The position numbers and the translations under genes are program-made. From CAVYOE01 sp963770155 (GTDB taxonomy: Bacteria > Actinomycetota > Thermoleophilia > Solirubrobacterales > 70-9), in NCBI GenBank assembly GCA_963770155.1, contig CAVYOE010000001.1:806001-870000 (forward strand): a DNA stretch of 64,000 bases, read 5' to 3'. This document shows, one piece after another, positions 25,844 to 34,751 of this stretch; position 1 is the stretch's first letter, and each line of letters starts with the position of its first letter. Under the pieces are notes generated by a model. That model was not told the DNA's origin. It worked only from the letters and a program-made list of their open reading frames with translations, and did not search any database.

Positions 25844-27718
25844 CTAGGCGGGGGCTGGAACGCCGCGCCCGGTGCCGTCGTCCTTGCCGCTGGGCTTCCC
25901 CCGAGCATCAGCCTGTGCGGTACCCGGGTCGCGCGGCGTCGTCGCGCGCGCCTCGAGCCGGCGCAGCCCCCACGCCATCATCCCGATCAGCGCCAGCGCG
26001 ATCGCGAGCACGCTGAGGTAGGCAACGAGGATCAGCCAGCCGGGCACATCGTCCTTCTGCTCACGCTGCAGGTTTTTCTTGTCGAGGATGAATTCGCGCG
26101 TGAAGCTGGAGGTCGCCGGCGTCTCTGGAGCGGGAATCGCCTCGTCCTTCGGCAGGAAGACGGGAAGACCGACGATGTCGCGGCCGCTGTGCAGGCGCAG
26201 GGTGGATTTCCAGGTGCCGTCAACGTGGATCGGCTCGGTGATCCGATAGGTCCCGGGCCCAGTCCGCTCGGGCTCGTGGATTTCGCTGCGCTGTCCTCCC
26301 TGCCATGCGGTGACGTTGAACCATCGAGCGTCCTCCGCGGCATCGGGTGGATCGAGCCGAATGGTTCCGTTGACCGTGCGGCCTCCCGGGTCGTCGGCTG
26401 AGGTCACCTCGGTCAGCTGGAAACTGGCCTTCGCGCCGTCGCCGTCGGTGGCCGGGATCGCGAACGCCAGCACCCCGACAGCCAGTGCCGCGGCCACGGG
26501 AACCGTGGGCCGTGGCATTCGCTCGACACGCTCAACCGACGGAGTGAGACAGCGCCCGATGAATCCGCCGAGCACGCCGCCGGCGACTGCCGCCAGGAAG
26601 CCAAGGATGACGGCGTCCGGCAGCAGCGCCGAGTTCCAGGGGGTCACGATCCAGGCCTGGGACCAGGCCCATTCGCCGGCGAGCCCGACAGTCCCGATCG
26701 CGACCCCGGAAACCAGGCCGAACGAGACCGGCCGGGTAGCGACCGGCCTGCCGCGCATCCACAGCAGTGCGACCGCCTCGACACAGAGCGCCTCGGTCAG
26801 ATACAGGGGGAAGGTCGGCACGGTCTGCTCGAAGACCCCGCCGACGGTCACCGCCAACAGCCCGCGCACGGCGAGGAAGAGGACGAGGCTGACCAGGGCG
26901 CCACCGGGACCGAAGCGGATCCTGGCGGAGACCAGCGCGAGGCCCGCGGCCAGCATCAACAGGATCGGATGCAGGACCAGAGCGAACTGGGGCACGCTGA
27001 AATCGAATTCCGCCTGGAAGGTGGAGACGCCGAGCAGGAAGCCTCCGCAGAGCGCCACTTCGCGAAGCCGCGACCAGGGCCCAGGAGGCCGGCCGGCCTC
27101 GCGGCGCAGCTCGTCGGCCTCGACCTGGAGCGCCCAGCCGCCGAGCAGCGAGAGCGCGGCGCCGCCGATCAGCATCAGGTGCGTCGGTCCCCACAGGGTC
27201 ACGTCCTGGCCGAAGAGCCGGTGCCAGACGTCGTCGAGCGGAAAAGCGAGCAGGGAGACCGCCCCGCAAGCGGCGATCATCAGCGCCCCGACCGGTGCGT
27301 GCCACCCAGGGGTGACCTCGATCGAGGTCCGAGTCGGCTCTTTCGCCAGCGCGATCCCGAGCAACCCCGACATGAAGACGCCGAACAGGCCGACGAGGAT
27401 GAAGTAGTGAGCAGGATTCGCAAGGGGGCCTGCGTCCCGCCCGTCGTCGATGTGGAGCGAGATGTCCCAGTACATGCCGAAGACCGCGACCAGCAGGCTG
27501 CCGGTGAGCAGGGTCGCCGAGAGCCCCGCCCACGCGGGAATGTTGGTGCGCTCCTCGATCCCGTCGACGACCCGGCCCAACGCCGGGAAGCGGCCGGCGC
27601 GGTAGGCGATCAGCGGAAGCAGGATCGCGGCGGTGACCACGGCCGCCCCGGCGGTGGCGGCGATCACCTCGGAAATCGGGGCGCCGCCGGACGGAGGATC
27701 GGCCTGCGCCAGGACCAT
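25844..27718 (-). CDS. polytopic membrane protein with duplicated DxxxH...H motif and C-terminal beta domain
   Basis: 624 residues from ATG 27718, which shares one base with the upstream hydrolase stop (TGATG). About 10-11 TM helices. Two related stretches stand out: WDISLHIDDGRDAGPLANPAH and LDDVWHRLFGQDVTLWGPTH, each D-x3-H then G-x-D and P-x-H. Both, plus FQAEFDFSVPQF and FPLYLTEALCVE, are conserved in the paralogue at 43846. After the last bundle helix comes an extracytoplasmic beta domain (GPGTYRITEPIHVDGTWKSTL) resembling YtkA/FixH-type domains, then a TM helix. No family name is recognised; a membrane metal site is inferred. Last gene of the SCP2 operon. Confidence 0.75.
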   Translation of the reverse strand: MVLAQADPPSGGAPISEVIAATAGAAVVTAAILLPLIAYRAGRFPALGRVVDGIEERTNIPAWAGLSATLLTGSLLVAVFGMYWDISLHIDDGRDAGPLANPAHYFILVGLFGVFMSGLLGIALAKEPTRTSIEVTPGWHAPVGALMIAACGAVSLLAFPLDDVWHRLFGQDVTLWGPTHLMLIGGAALSLLGGWALQVEADELRREAGRPPGPWSRLREVALCGGFLLGVSTFQAEFDFSVPQFALVLHPILLMLAAGLALVSARIRFGPGGALVSLVLFLAVRGLLAVTVGGVFEQTVPTFPLYLTEALCVEAVALLWMRGRPVATRPVSFGLVSGVAIGTVGLAGEWAWSQAWIVTPWNSALLPDAVILGFLAAVAGGVLGGFIGRCLTPSVERVERMPRPTVPVAAALAVGVLAFAIPATDGDGAKASFQLTEVTSADDPGGRTVNGTIRLDPPDAAEDARWFNVTAWQGGQRSEIHEPERTGPGTYRITEPIHVDGTWKSTLRLHSGRDIVGLPVFLPKDEAIPAPETPATSSFTREFILDKKNLQREQKDDVPGWLILVAYLSVLAIALALIGMMAWGLRRLEARATTPRDPGTAQADARGKPSGKDDGTGRGVPAPA

Positions 27719-28725
27719 CAGGCTGCCGGCGGTTCCCGGTCGGGTCCTCGCTTCAGCCGCTCGCGGACCTTCTGCAGCGACCACTCGAACGGCTCGGTCT
27801 CGTCGATGAACTCGGAAAGCACGTCAACGAAGCGATGTGGGTCGTCGAGCATCGGCCAGTGGCCGGCGCCTTCGAACTCGACGTAGCGGCTGTTCGGGAC
27901 CACGGCATGGGTGCGGCGGCCGTGCTCGACCGGGATCACCGGATCGACCGAGCCCCAGATGATCAGGAACGGCATCTGGTCCGCGAGGTAAATCCGGTCC
28001 ATGGCGCTGACCCGCTGGCCGTCGGGCTCGATCACGCCCTTCATCGTGTGCAGGAACGCATCGCGCGCCCCCTCCTCGACCAGGGAGGCGTAGCCGCGGG
28101 CGAACTCGGCCAGGTCGGCGCCCGCCTCGACCCCGAGTCTGGCGGCGAACCGGGCGACCGCCTCCCCCGCCTTCACCGGCCACTCCCGGGCAAGCAGCGG
28201 CAGCACCCACTCCGAACCGGGAAGGGTCGCGGCGCGCAGGAGCGGATGGACCTCCCTGCCAAGCCCGCCGGACGCGACCAGCACCAGGCGGTCGACGTAC
28301 TCCGGGAACAGATACGCGAACTGGAGCGCGATCCCGCCGCCGAACGAGTGCCCGACGACGGTGCCGTTCTCGAAGCCGAGCACCGCCAGCAGATCGCGGA
28401 CGCCGGCCGCATAGGCGCCCAGCGAATAGTCGCCGCGCGGCTTCGCCGAACGGCCGTGTCCGATCATGTCCGGGGCGATCACCGTGTAGCGCTCGGCCAG
28501 CTTCGGCATCACCCCGCGCCACGCCTCCGAGGTCGAGGTGATCCCGTGCAGCAGGACCAGCGGCGGCCCGGTACCGGCCATCTGGTAGCCGACCTCATGG
28601 CCATGCAGCTCGACCTGCTCGAACGGGCCGATCTCGGGCACCAGGGCACCTTCCTCGACCTTGGGTTCGAGCGCCCTGCCCTTGTCAGGCGCCGGCGCCT
28701 CGGTTGCTGCGTCCTCTGGAGTCAT
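27718..28725 (-). CDS. alpha/beta hydrolase
   Basis: 335 residues. After a ~45-residue acidic extension comes the canonical fold: LVLLHGITSTSEAW (oxyanion), VIAPDMIGHGRSAKP, the nucleophile elbow GHSFGG with catalytic Ser, LIIWGSVDPVIP with the acid Asp, and GAGHWPMLDDPHRF with the His. It resembles meta-cleavage-product hydrolases and epoxide hydrolases that work in ring or lipid catabolism. It sits between the acyl-CoA dehydrogenase (two bases between stop and start) and the polytopic protein, so all are co-translated in the SCP2 operon. Substrate unknown. Confidence 0.85.
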   Translation of the reverse strand: MTPEDAATEAPAPDKGRALEPKVEEGALVPEIGPFEQVELHGHEVGYQMAGTGPPLVLLHGITSTSEAWRGVMPKLAERYTVIAPDMIGHGRSAKPRGDYSLGAYAAGVRDLLAVLGFENGTVVGHSFGGGIALQFAYLFPEYVDRLVLVASGGLGREVHPLLRAATLPGSEWVLPLLAREWPVKAGEAVARFAARLGVEAGADLAEFARGYASLVEEGARDAFLHTMKGVIEPDGQRVSAMDRIYLADQMPFLIIWGSVDPVIPVEHGRRTHAVVPNSRYVEFEGAGHWPMLDDPHRFVDVLSEFIDETEPFEWSLQKVRERLKRGPDREPPAA

Positions 28726-28727
28726 GG

Positions 28728-30036
28728 CTACTTGATGTGGATGCCCGAGATCGCCCTCGAGATAACGAGGCGCTGGATCTCGGAGGTGCCTTCGAAGATC
28801 GTGTAGATCTTCGCGTCGCGGTGCATCCGCTCGACCGGGAACTCACGTGAGTACCCGTTGCCGCCGAGAATCTGGATTGCGCGCTCGGTGACCCAGACCG
28901 CGACCTCACCGGCCTTTAGCTTCGACATCGAGCCCTCGGCGTTCTCGAAGTCATGGCCGGCGCGGCCCATCCAGGCTGCGCGCCAGACCAGCAGCCGGGC
29001 GGCATCGATCTCCATCTTCATGTTGGCGAGGTCGAAGGCGATCGACTGGTTCTCGATGATCTTGCGGCCGAACGCCTCACGCTCCTTGGCGTACTCGAGC
29101 GCGTACTCGTAGGCGGCGCGGGCGATGCCGACGGCCTGCGCCCCGACGGTGGGGCGCGAGAGCTCGAAGGTCTTCATCGCGGCCTGGCCCTTGGAACTGG
29201 TCCCCTCCTGGCCTTGGCGAGCCGCTCGTCGAGCTTCTCCTTGCCGCCGAGCAGGCACGAGCCCGGAATGCGGCAGTCGTCGAGGTGGACGTCTGCGGTG
29301 TGCGAGGCGCGGATTCCGTGCTTCTTCACCTTTGCGCCCTGCTCGCAGCCCTTCGTTCCGGGCGGGATCACGAAGGCGGCGTGGCCGCGCGAGCCGAGCT
29401 CGCGGTCGACGCTGGCGATCACCACGTGGACGTCGGCGATGCCGCCGTTGGTCGCCCAGGCCTTCTGGCCGTTGAGCACCCATTCGTCCTTGCCCTCGTC
29501 GTACTTGGCGGTGGTCCGGTAGCCCGAGACGTCAGAGCCGGCGTCGGGCTCCGAGGCGCAGAACGCGGCGACCTTCGGCGTCATCGGGTGTGCCGAAGCA
29601 CTGCGGGCACCCACTCGAGCAGCTGCTCGGGCGTGCCCGAGCCGTAGATGCCGGCGACCGCGAGGGTGGTGCCGAAGATCGCCATGCCGATTCCGGCGTC
29701 GCCCCAGAAGAGCTCCTCGTTCACGATCGGCATGGTGAGCCCCGAGGGGTCGGCCCAGAACTGCGCGATCGCCTCGAAGCCGTAGAGCCCGATCTCCGCG
29801 GCCTCCTTCAGGATCGGCCAGGGGAACTCCTCCTTCTCGTCCCACTCTTCGGCCGCCGGGCGAACGGTCTTCTCGGCGAAGCCGTGCGCCCACTCCCGGA
29901 TGTCCTTCTGGTCCTGTGAGAGCTCCATCGAGAACGGCGACTCGCCGATCTCGATCCCGAGGCCCTCGACCTGCTCGGCGACGTCGCCGCCCGCGGCCTC
30001 CTCGGACTTCTCCTTGGTCTTGTCAGCTGTTGCCAT
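28728..30036 (-). pseudogene. acyl-CoA dehydrogenase, multiple frameshifts
   Basis: The family signatures are spread over three frames: residues to ~145 (...TPEQLLEWVP) in 30036-29600, then AAFCASEPDAGSDVSGYRTTAKY...WVLNGQKAWATNG in the middle, then GIARAAYEYALEYAKEREAFGRKI, QSIAFDLANM and IFEGTSEIQRLVISRAI to 28728. Deleting one base near 29604 and one near 29579 joins the first break as VPQCFGTPDDPKVAAFC; adding one G to the run at 29202-29205 joins the second as RRGTSSKGQAA. The restored ~435-residue enzyme would be an FAD-dependent acyl-CoA oxidising enzyme with a catalytic Glu in the usual place. Three indels in one gene mean either poor local sequence or real decay. Second gene of the SCP2 operon. 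Confidence 0.85.
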
Positions 30037-30042
30037 GCGTGT

Positions 30043-30543
30043 CTACGACTCCTGTGAGGTAGGGATCTTGAAGAAGCCCATCAGCCTGCTGGCGAGCATC
30101 AGGTCGCCCTCGAGCTTGAGCTTGCCGGTCATGAACAGGGTCGGGCCGGAGGCCTGGTTGGAGGCCAGCTTCAGGAAATTGACCGGGTCGACCTTGATCG
30201 TCACGTTGGGGTCGGCTTCGGGTTTCTCGGAAAGCGAGCAAGCACCGTCCTTGAACACGATCTCGTAGTGGTCATACCCGCCTCCCTGATCCTCAGGCTT
30301 GTCGAGGATCTTGAAGTGGATGACCGCGTTGGTGTCCTTGGCACCGGCGGGATCGACGTGCTCGGCCATGCGGCCGAAGATCTCGTCGAGGACCTGGGTG
30401 CGCATCTCGCTGTTCATCATCTCGGCGAGCTGCTCGTCGGTGACGCCGGACATCAGCGCCACGAAGTTCTCCGGGGTGACGTCCTGAAGCGCCTCGGCGC
30501 TGACCTCACCGTTGTCGGTCTCGGCTTGTTCTGCTTTAGCCAT
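30043..30543 (-). CDS. SCP2 sterol-binding domain protein
   Basis: 166 residues. The C-terminal ~100 residues match SCP2: AVIHFKILDKPEDQGGGYDHYEIVF, a strand DPNVTIKVDPVNFLKLASNQ, and SGPTLFMTGKLKLEGDLMLASRLMGFFK. The fold has a hydrophobic tunnel that binds sterols or fatty acyl chains. GGAGG precedes the ATG. It is the promoter-proximal gene of a four-gene minus-strand operon that also encodes acyl-CoA dehydrogenase, alpha/beta hydrolase and the polytopic protein, and diverges from a TetR gene across clustered operator half-sites. Confidence 0.88.
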   Translation of the reverse strand: MAKAEQAETDNGEVSAEALQDVTPENFVALMSGVTDEQLAEMMNSEMRTQVLDEIFGRMAEHVDPAGAKDTNAVIHFKILDKPEDQGGGYDHYEIVFKDGACSLSEKPEADPNVTIKVDPVNFLKLASNQASGPTLFMTGKLKLEGDLMLASRLMGFFKIPTSQES

Positions 30544-30584
30544 GCTCGGCCTCCTGATCGGTGTCTGGTGCGTTCCTACTCACA

Positions 30585-30609
30585 GTAGCAAAATGCTACC
30601 CTAGGTAGC
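30585..30609. promoter_or_regulatory. overlapping TetR operators in divergent promoter region
   Basis: GTAGCAAAATGCTAC (30585-30599) is a perfect 6-3-6 palindrome, and GCTACCCTAGGTAGC (30595-30609) is a second one sharing the middle arm. So three GGTAGCA-type half-sites lie in 25 bases, ending one base before the TetR ATG. TACCCT (30597-30602) can serve as a -10 for a leaderless TetR transcript, and TAGCAT on the other strand as a -10 toward SCP2. One TetR dimer pair could shut both directions. Confidence 0.75.
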
Positions 30610-30610
30610 A

Positions 30611-31309
30611 ATGGGCCAAACTACAGGAGCGAGGAGCAAGACGCGAGCGATCGGCAAGGCCGGGCGGGCGGCGAAGCCCCCCGCCCGCAAGCGCGCCGAG
30701 CACCTCGGTCCCGAGCGCCGGCGCCCGATGCTGCTCGACGCGGCCCTCGAGCTCTTCCTCGAGCACGGCTACGAGGGCACCTCGATGCAGGCCCTGGCCG
30801 ACCGCGCCGGGGTGACGAAGCCGGTCGTCTATTCCGCCTTCGAGAGCAAGGACACGCTCTTCCGCGCCCTGCTGGCGCGGGAGGAGGAGCGGATCCTCGC
30901 CGAGATCACCGCGGCCTTCGCCGGCACCGACCTGACCGATCCCGAGCGGGCGATGACTGACGGGTTCACCGCCTTCCTGGGCGCGGTCGAGTCCTCCCCC
31001 GAGGTCTACCGTTTGATCTTCCTGAATGAGGGCGGCGGCAACGCCGCAATCGCGCGCCGCTTCCAGCGCGGCCGCCAGGCCCAGGTCGAAGCGCTGGCCG
31101 AGCTCGCCAAGAGCTGGCTCGCGATCAGCAACGGCGCGCGCGGCGACGACGGCGAGCGCGAGCGAATCGCGCACCTGCTCGGTCACAGCCTGGTCGCTCT
31201 GGGAGAGGCCGGCGCGCGGACGCTGCTCCAGGACCGAGAGGGGTGGACTGCCGAGAGCCTCGGCAAGACACTCGGCCGGCTGGCGGCCAGAGGGCAAGCG
31301 GCCCTCTGA
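30611..31309 (+). CDS. TetR family regulator of the SCP2 operon
   Basis: 232 residues. A basic N-terminal arm (~40 residues, rich in Arg/Lys/Ala) is followed by MLLDAALELFLEHGYEGTSMQALADRAGVTKPVVYSAFESKDTLF, the TetR HTH (residues ~40-85), then a ligand domain with RLIFLNEGGGNAAI. The ATG directly abuts the operator cluster, implying a leaderless, autoregulated transcript. Divergent from the SCP2/acyl-CoA dehydrogenase operon, so the inducer is probably a lipid or steroid acyl-CoA. The HTH is closely similar to that of the TetR at 48268 (GVTKPVVY). Confidence 0.88.
   Translation: MGQTTGARSKTRAIGKAGRAAKPPARKRAEHLGPERRRPMLLDAALELFLEHGYEGTSMQALADRAGVTKPVVYSAFESKDTLFRALLAREEERILAEITAAFAGTDLTDPERAMTDGFTAFLGAVESSPEVYRLIFLNEGGGNAAIARRFQRGRQAQVEALAELAKSWLAISNGARGDDGERERIAHLLGHSLVALGEAGARTLLQDREGWTAESLGKTLGRLAARGQAAL
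31288..31308 (+). terminator. hairpin at the TetR gene end
   Basis: CAGAGGGC (31288-31295), loop AAGCG, GCCCTCTG (31301-31308) is a perfect 8-bp stem overlapping the TetR stop codon. No T tract follows, so its role as a terminator is uncertain. Confidence 0.35.
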
Positions 31310-31332
31310 TGCGCGTCCGCGTCGGGGCGGCT

Positions 31333-31512
31333 TCAGTCGTGCCGGGGGCCGGACTTGGGGGCGAAGATCGCCCCGAGGGCCACACCGGCGGCGGCGAGCG
31401 AGAAAACCAGGATCCCCACCATCACCCGGCTCCCCTGGAGCCCGTTGATCAGGGTGACCACGATCACCCCGAACGGCGACAGCAGCGCCAGCGTCTTCAG
31501 CGTCGTCCCGAG
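31333..31512 (-). CDS. possible small membrane protein
   Basis: An open frame of ~59 residues from GTG 31512: one TM at ~8-27 (LALLSPFGVIVVTLINGL) and another at ~33-52 (VMVGILVFSLAAAGVALGAIF), then a basic end. The frame is open further upstream to 31584 but those residues look non-coding. No clear Shine-Dalgarno. It lies in the 315-base gap between the TetR gene and yrbE A; the hydrophobic pattern is the main support. Nothing else was seen in this gap. Confidence 0.4.
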   Translation of the reverse strand, partial: LGTTLKTLALLSPFGVIVVTLINGLQGSRVMVGILVFSLAAAGVALGAIFAPKSGPRHD

Positions 31513-31624
31513 CACCGGGGCGAGTCTAAACGGAGGTTCCGCATGAGCCAATAGCCCTGGCGCGCCTCCTGCTGGCGCACGCACGCACGCGATCTGGGAG
31601 ATTCTTGTTCAGGAGAGAGGAGAG

Positions 31625-32467
31625 ATGGAGACAGTGACCACCGCCCGCGGCCTGCGCGCGGTCGGCACCACACTCAAGCGCCCCGACGTCCCCCCGATGT
31701 CCTGGATCAGGACGGCCGGAGGTATGGCGGCGCTCTCGATCCAGGCGTTCGCACAGCTGGTCACGCCTGGGCTCTCCTGGCGGCGCGAATTCGTGCGGCA
31801 ATACATTTTCGCCTTCCGCGCCACCCTGATGCCGGCCACGATCGTCGCGTTCGTGATCGGCTTCTCGACGATCGGGATCCAGGGAGGATCGCTCGCCTCG
31901 GCCTTCGGCGCGATCGACCGGATCTCGGCGGTGGCACCGATCGCGTTCCTGCGCGAGCTCGGCCCGCTCCTGACCAGCGCGATCGTCGCCGGAACCCTGG
32001 GCAGCACGATCACGGCCGAGATCGGCGCCCGCCAGATCCGTCAGGAGATCGAGGCACTCGAGATCCTCGGGATCAACCCGGTCCGCAACCTGGTCCTGCC
32101 GAAGGTACTCGCCGTCACCCTGATGATGCCGGTGCTCAACCTGCTCGCCCTCTGGGCCGGAATCGCCGGGACGCTGGGAGCGGCCGTGGTCCTCTACGGC
32201 AGCACCCCGGGCGCCTTCTTCGACTCCCTGCTCACGCTGACCACCTTCATCGATCTCTGGGGAAGCGAGGTGAAGCTGGTCCTCTTCGGCTGGCTGATCG
32301 GGATCATCGCCTCGTACAAGGGCCTCACGGTCGGCGGCGGCGCCGAGGGTGTCGGCAAGGCAGTGAACGAGTCGGTGGTCGCGAGCCTCGTCGCGATCGC
32401 CATGGTCTCCGTGGTCTACACCCAGCTCTTCCTCGCCTTCTATCCGGAGGCCAACGCGGGTATCTGA
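31625..32467 (+). CDS. YrbE-type permease A of the Mce lipid importer
   Basis: 280 residues of the MlaE/YrbE permease family with about five or six TM helices. The conserved cytoplasmic coupling-type segment GARQIRQEIEALEILGINPVRNLVLPKVLA is present. With the next gene it forms the permease pair of an ABC-like Mce transporter; the ATPase is not in this window. GGAGAG lies just before the ATG. It starts an eight-gene operon whose members overlap or touch. The likely cargo class is lipids or sterols, by family knowledge. Confidence 0.92.
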   Translation: METVTTARGLRAVGTTLKRPDVPPMSWIRTAGGMAALSIQAFAQLVTPGLSWRREFVRQYIFAFRATLMPATIVAFVIGFSTIGIQGGSLASAFGAIDRISAVAPIAFLRELGPLLTSAIVAGTLGSTITAEIGARQIRQEIEALEILGINPVRNLVLPKVLAVTLMMPVLNLLALWAGIAGTLGAAVVLYGSTPGAFFDSLLTLTTFIDLWGSEVKLVLFGWLIGIIASYKGLTVGGGAEGVGKAVNESVVASLVAIAMVSVVYTQLFLAFYPEANAGI

Positions 32468-33351
32468 TGGCCGCTCCTACCCCCGGACCCCAGCGCACCC
32501 GCGAGCGCAGCGGCAACGGCCGCCCCCCGGGCGGCCGCTCCGAGCGCGAGGAGCGAGTCCGTGCCGCGATCGAGCAGCCCGGTCATGTACCGGCGGTGGA
32601 TCCGATCGGCGAGTACGCCGGGTTCTTGTGGAAGGGCCTGCTCGGCATGCGCAAGGTGCCCGACTACGCGGCCGAGGTGCTGCGGCAGACGGCGCTGATC
32701 GCGACCGGCTCGATGCTGGTGATCGTCTGGATTTCCTTTCTTGCCGGAGCCACCTGCGGGCTCGAGGGCGCGGCACTTGCCCGCGCGCTCGGCGCCGGGA
32801 TCGCGGGGCCCCTGTTCAGCGCCTTCTGCACCACTCGCGAGGTGGTCCCGTTCATCTTCGGCTTCATCGTCGCCGCTAAGGTCGGGGGCGGCATCGTCGC
32901 CCAGCTCGGCGCGATGCGAGTGAACGAGGAGGTGGACGCGATGGAGGTGATGGGCGTCCCCTCGGTCACCTACCTGGTCAGTACCCGGATGCTGGCAGCG
33001 CTGCTGATGCTGCCGATCGCCTACCTCCTCTCCCTCGGCGCCGGCCAGGCTGCAGCCTGGTTGACCTCGTTCGTCCGCTCCGGCGACGTTTCGCAGGGCA
33101 CCTGGGAGCTCGTCTTCTACACCGCGATCGACCCCGTGGACATCCTCTACTCGGTGATCAAGGGAATCGTGATCACCTTCTTCGTGATCGCGACCGCGCT
33201 CTACTTCGGTTACCGGGTCCGCGGAGGGCCGGTTGAGGTCGGCACCGCGACCGCCCAGTCGATGGCGGTCAACCTGATCCTGGTCACGGTCCTGAACATG
33301 GTCATGACCTTCATCTTCTGGGGCTTCAACCCGAACCTGCCGATCGCATGA
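32467..33351 (+). CDS. YrbE-type permease B of the Mce lipid importer
   Basis: 294 residues; the ATG overlaps the stop of permease A (TGATG). An N-terminal cytoplasmic extension (~45 residues, Arg/Gly/Pro-rich) precedes the MlaE domain: LFSAFCTTREVVPFIFGFIVAAKVGGG and MRVNEEVDAMEVMGVPSVTYLVSTRM, then helices to the C-terminal MVMTFIFWGFNPNLPIA. It pairs with permease A as in YrbE1A/YrbE1B. Its stop overlaps the first mce gene (ATGA). Confidence 0.92.
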   Translation: MAAPTPGPQRTRERSGNGRPPGGRSEREERVRAAIEQPGHVPAVDPIGEYAGFLWKGLLGMRKVPDYAAEVLRQTALIATGSMLVIVWISFLAGATCGLEGAALARALGAGIAGPLFSAFCTTREVVPFIFGFIVAAKVGGGIVAQLGAMRVNEEVDAMEVMGVPSVTYLVSTRMLAALLMLPIAYLLSLGAGQAAAWLTSFVRSGDVSQGTWELVFYTAIDPVDILYSVIKGIVITFFVIATALYFGYRVRGGPVEVGTATAQSMAVNLILVTVLNMVMTFIFWGFNPNLPIA

Positions 33352-34751
33352 GGTCCCTCGTGCGCAGACTCGTGGATGGGGAGCGCCTGGCCGAGGTAGG
33401 GCCCGTGATCGCGAGAGTCACGGCGATCGGCCTGATCGTGGTTGCGGCTGTGGTCATTGCCGTGTTCGCGACCCGGCCGAGGGGCGACTACGAGGTCGAG
33501 GCAGTCTTCGACAGCACCCGGGGATTGATCGAGGGGGGCGAGGTGACCGCCGGCTTCCAGCAGGTGGGCTCGGTCAAGGAGATCACCCTCGACGACGAGG
33601 ACGGCCTCCCCCACGTCGCCATGGAGATCTCCGACGAGGACTTCGTCCTGCACCAGGGCGCCAGCGCCAACATCCGGCTGACTTCGAACGTCGGTGCTGT
33701 CAACAGGGTCGTCGACCTGACCGAGGGCGACCCGGAAGCACCTGAGCTCGAAAGCGGCGCTGTCCTCGGCCCGAGCACCACCGACGAACCGGTCGACCTC
33801 GACGCCGCCACCTCCACCCTCGACCCGAGAACGCGGAAGGATGCGGGCGCCCTCCTCGCCGGGCTCGAAGCGGCGACTCGCCACCGCGGCCCGGACCTGA
33901 ACCGGCTGCTCCAGCACAGCTCGCCGGCACTCAACGAGACCGCCAACGCGCTCGAGCAGGTGAGCGCCGACGGCGCCGCGCTGCGGTCCCTGGTCCAGAA
34001 CGGGCGGATCGTGGTCAGCGCCCTGGCCCGCGACCGCAAGGCGCTCGGGACCGCCGCGGAGCGCACCGCAACCCTGCTCGAGATCGCCGGCGCCCGGCAG
34101 CAGGAGCTGGCCCGGACCACGAACGCGATTGGCCCGGCGCTCGCGTCCGGTGAGGAGATCCTGGCCAACCTCGACGCCGCGGTCCCCGATCTCCGCGCCC
34201 TCGTCCGCGGGACCCGCCCCCTGGTAGACCGCCTCGCGCCGTCAGCCGGCGATCTTGCCGACACGATCAAGGCGTCGGGGCCGGTGCTCGAGGAATCACG
34301 GAAGCTGGTTCGCCAGAGCCCGGGCTACGCCAAGCGGACGGTGCCGGTGGTCGAGGCCTCGATCCCGTTGCTCCGCGACTTCGATCCGACGCTCGCGCAC
34401 CTCAATCCCTTCATGGACCACCTCCGGGTCCGGATTCCGGAGGCGGCCGGGTTCTTCACGCTCGCCGGGGACGCCCAGGCCAACTACGACGTCAACGGGC
34501 ACATGATCCGGTTCGTCCCGCGGTTCATCCAGCTGCCGCGGAACACGAACCTGATCGGGCCGTCCGAGAACGTGCCCGGCTCGCTGGTGCCGCCGTTCGA
34601 CCGGACGCCGGGGGTTCTCGAAGGCGACCCGTGGATCGACTACGCCGATAGCTTCATCGGAGGCGGTCAGGCCGTCGGCTCCTACCGCGCGGCCCCGGTC
34701 ATGCGCGCCCCATGGGACCTGTCCCCTGAGTGGAGGGGGCCGGCGCCGTGA
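33348..34751 (+). CDS. mceA: Mce family lipid-transfer protein, first of six
   Basis: 467 residues. A single TM helix at ~22-42 anchors it; the MCE domain follows (~46-130: YEVEAVFDSTRGLIEGGEVTAGFQQVGSVKEI and GAVNRVVDLTEGD). Then a long helical region made of Leu/Ala-rich heptads (ALERTATLLEIAGARQQEL type) forms the tunnel-like needle, and the tail has few Cys. Mce subunits assemble as a hexamer that shuttles lipid across the envelope. The letter reflects order only. Overlaps both neighbours. Confidence 0.9.
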   Translation: MRSLVRRLVDGERLAEVGPVIARVTAIGLIVVAAVVIAVFATRPRGDYEVEAVFDSTRGLIEGGEVTAGFQQVGSVKEITLDDEDGLPHVAMEISDEDFVLHQGASANIRLTSNVGAVNRVVDLTEGDPEAPELESGAVLGPSTTDEPVDLDAATSTLDPRTRKDAGALLAGLEAATRHRGPDLNRLLQHSSPALNETANALEQVSADGAALRSLVQNGRIVVSALARDRKALGTAAERTATLLEIAGARQQELARTTNAIGPALASGEEILANLDAAVPDLRALVRGTRPLVDRLAPSAGDLADTIKASGPVLEESRKLVRQSPGYAKRTVPVVEASIPLLRDFDPTLAHLNPFMDHLRVRIPEAAGFFTLAGDAQANYDVNGHMIRFVPRFIQLPRNTNLIGPSENVPGSLVPPFDRTPGVLEGDPWIDYADSFIGGGQAVGSYRAAPVMRAPWDLSPEWRGPAP

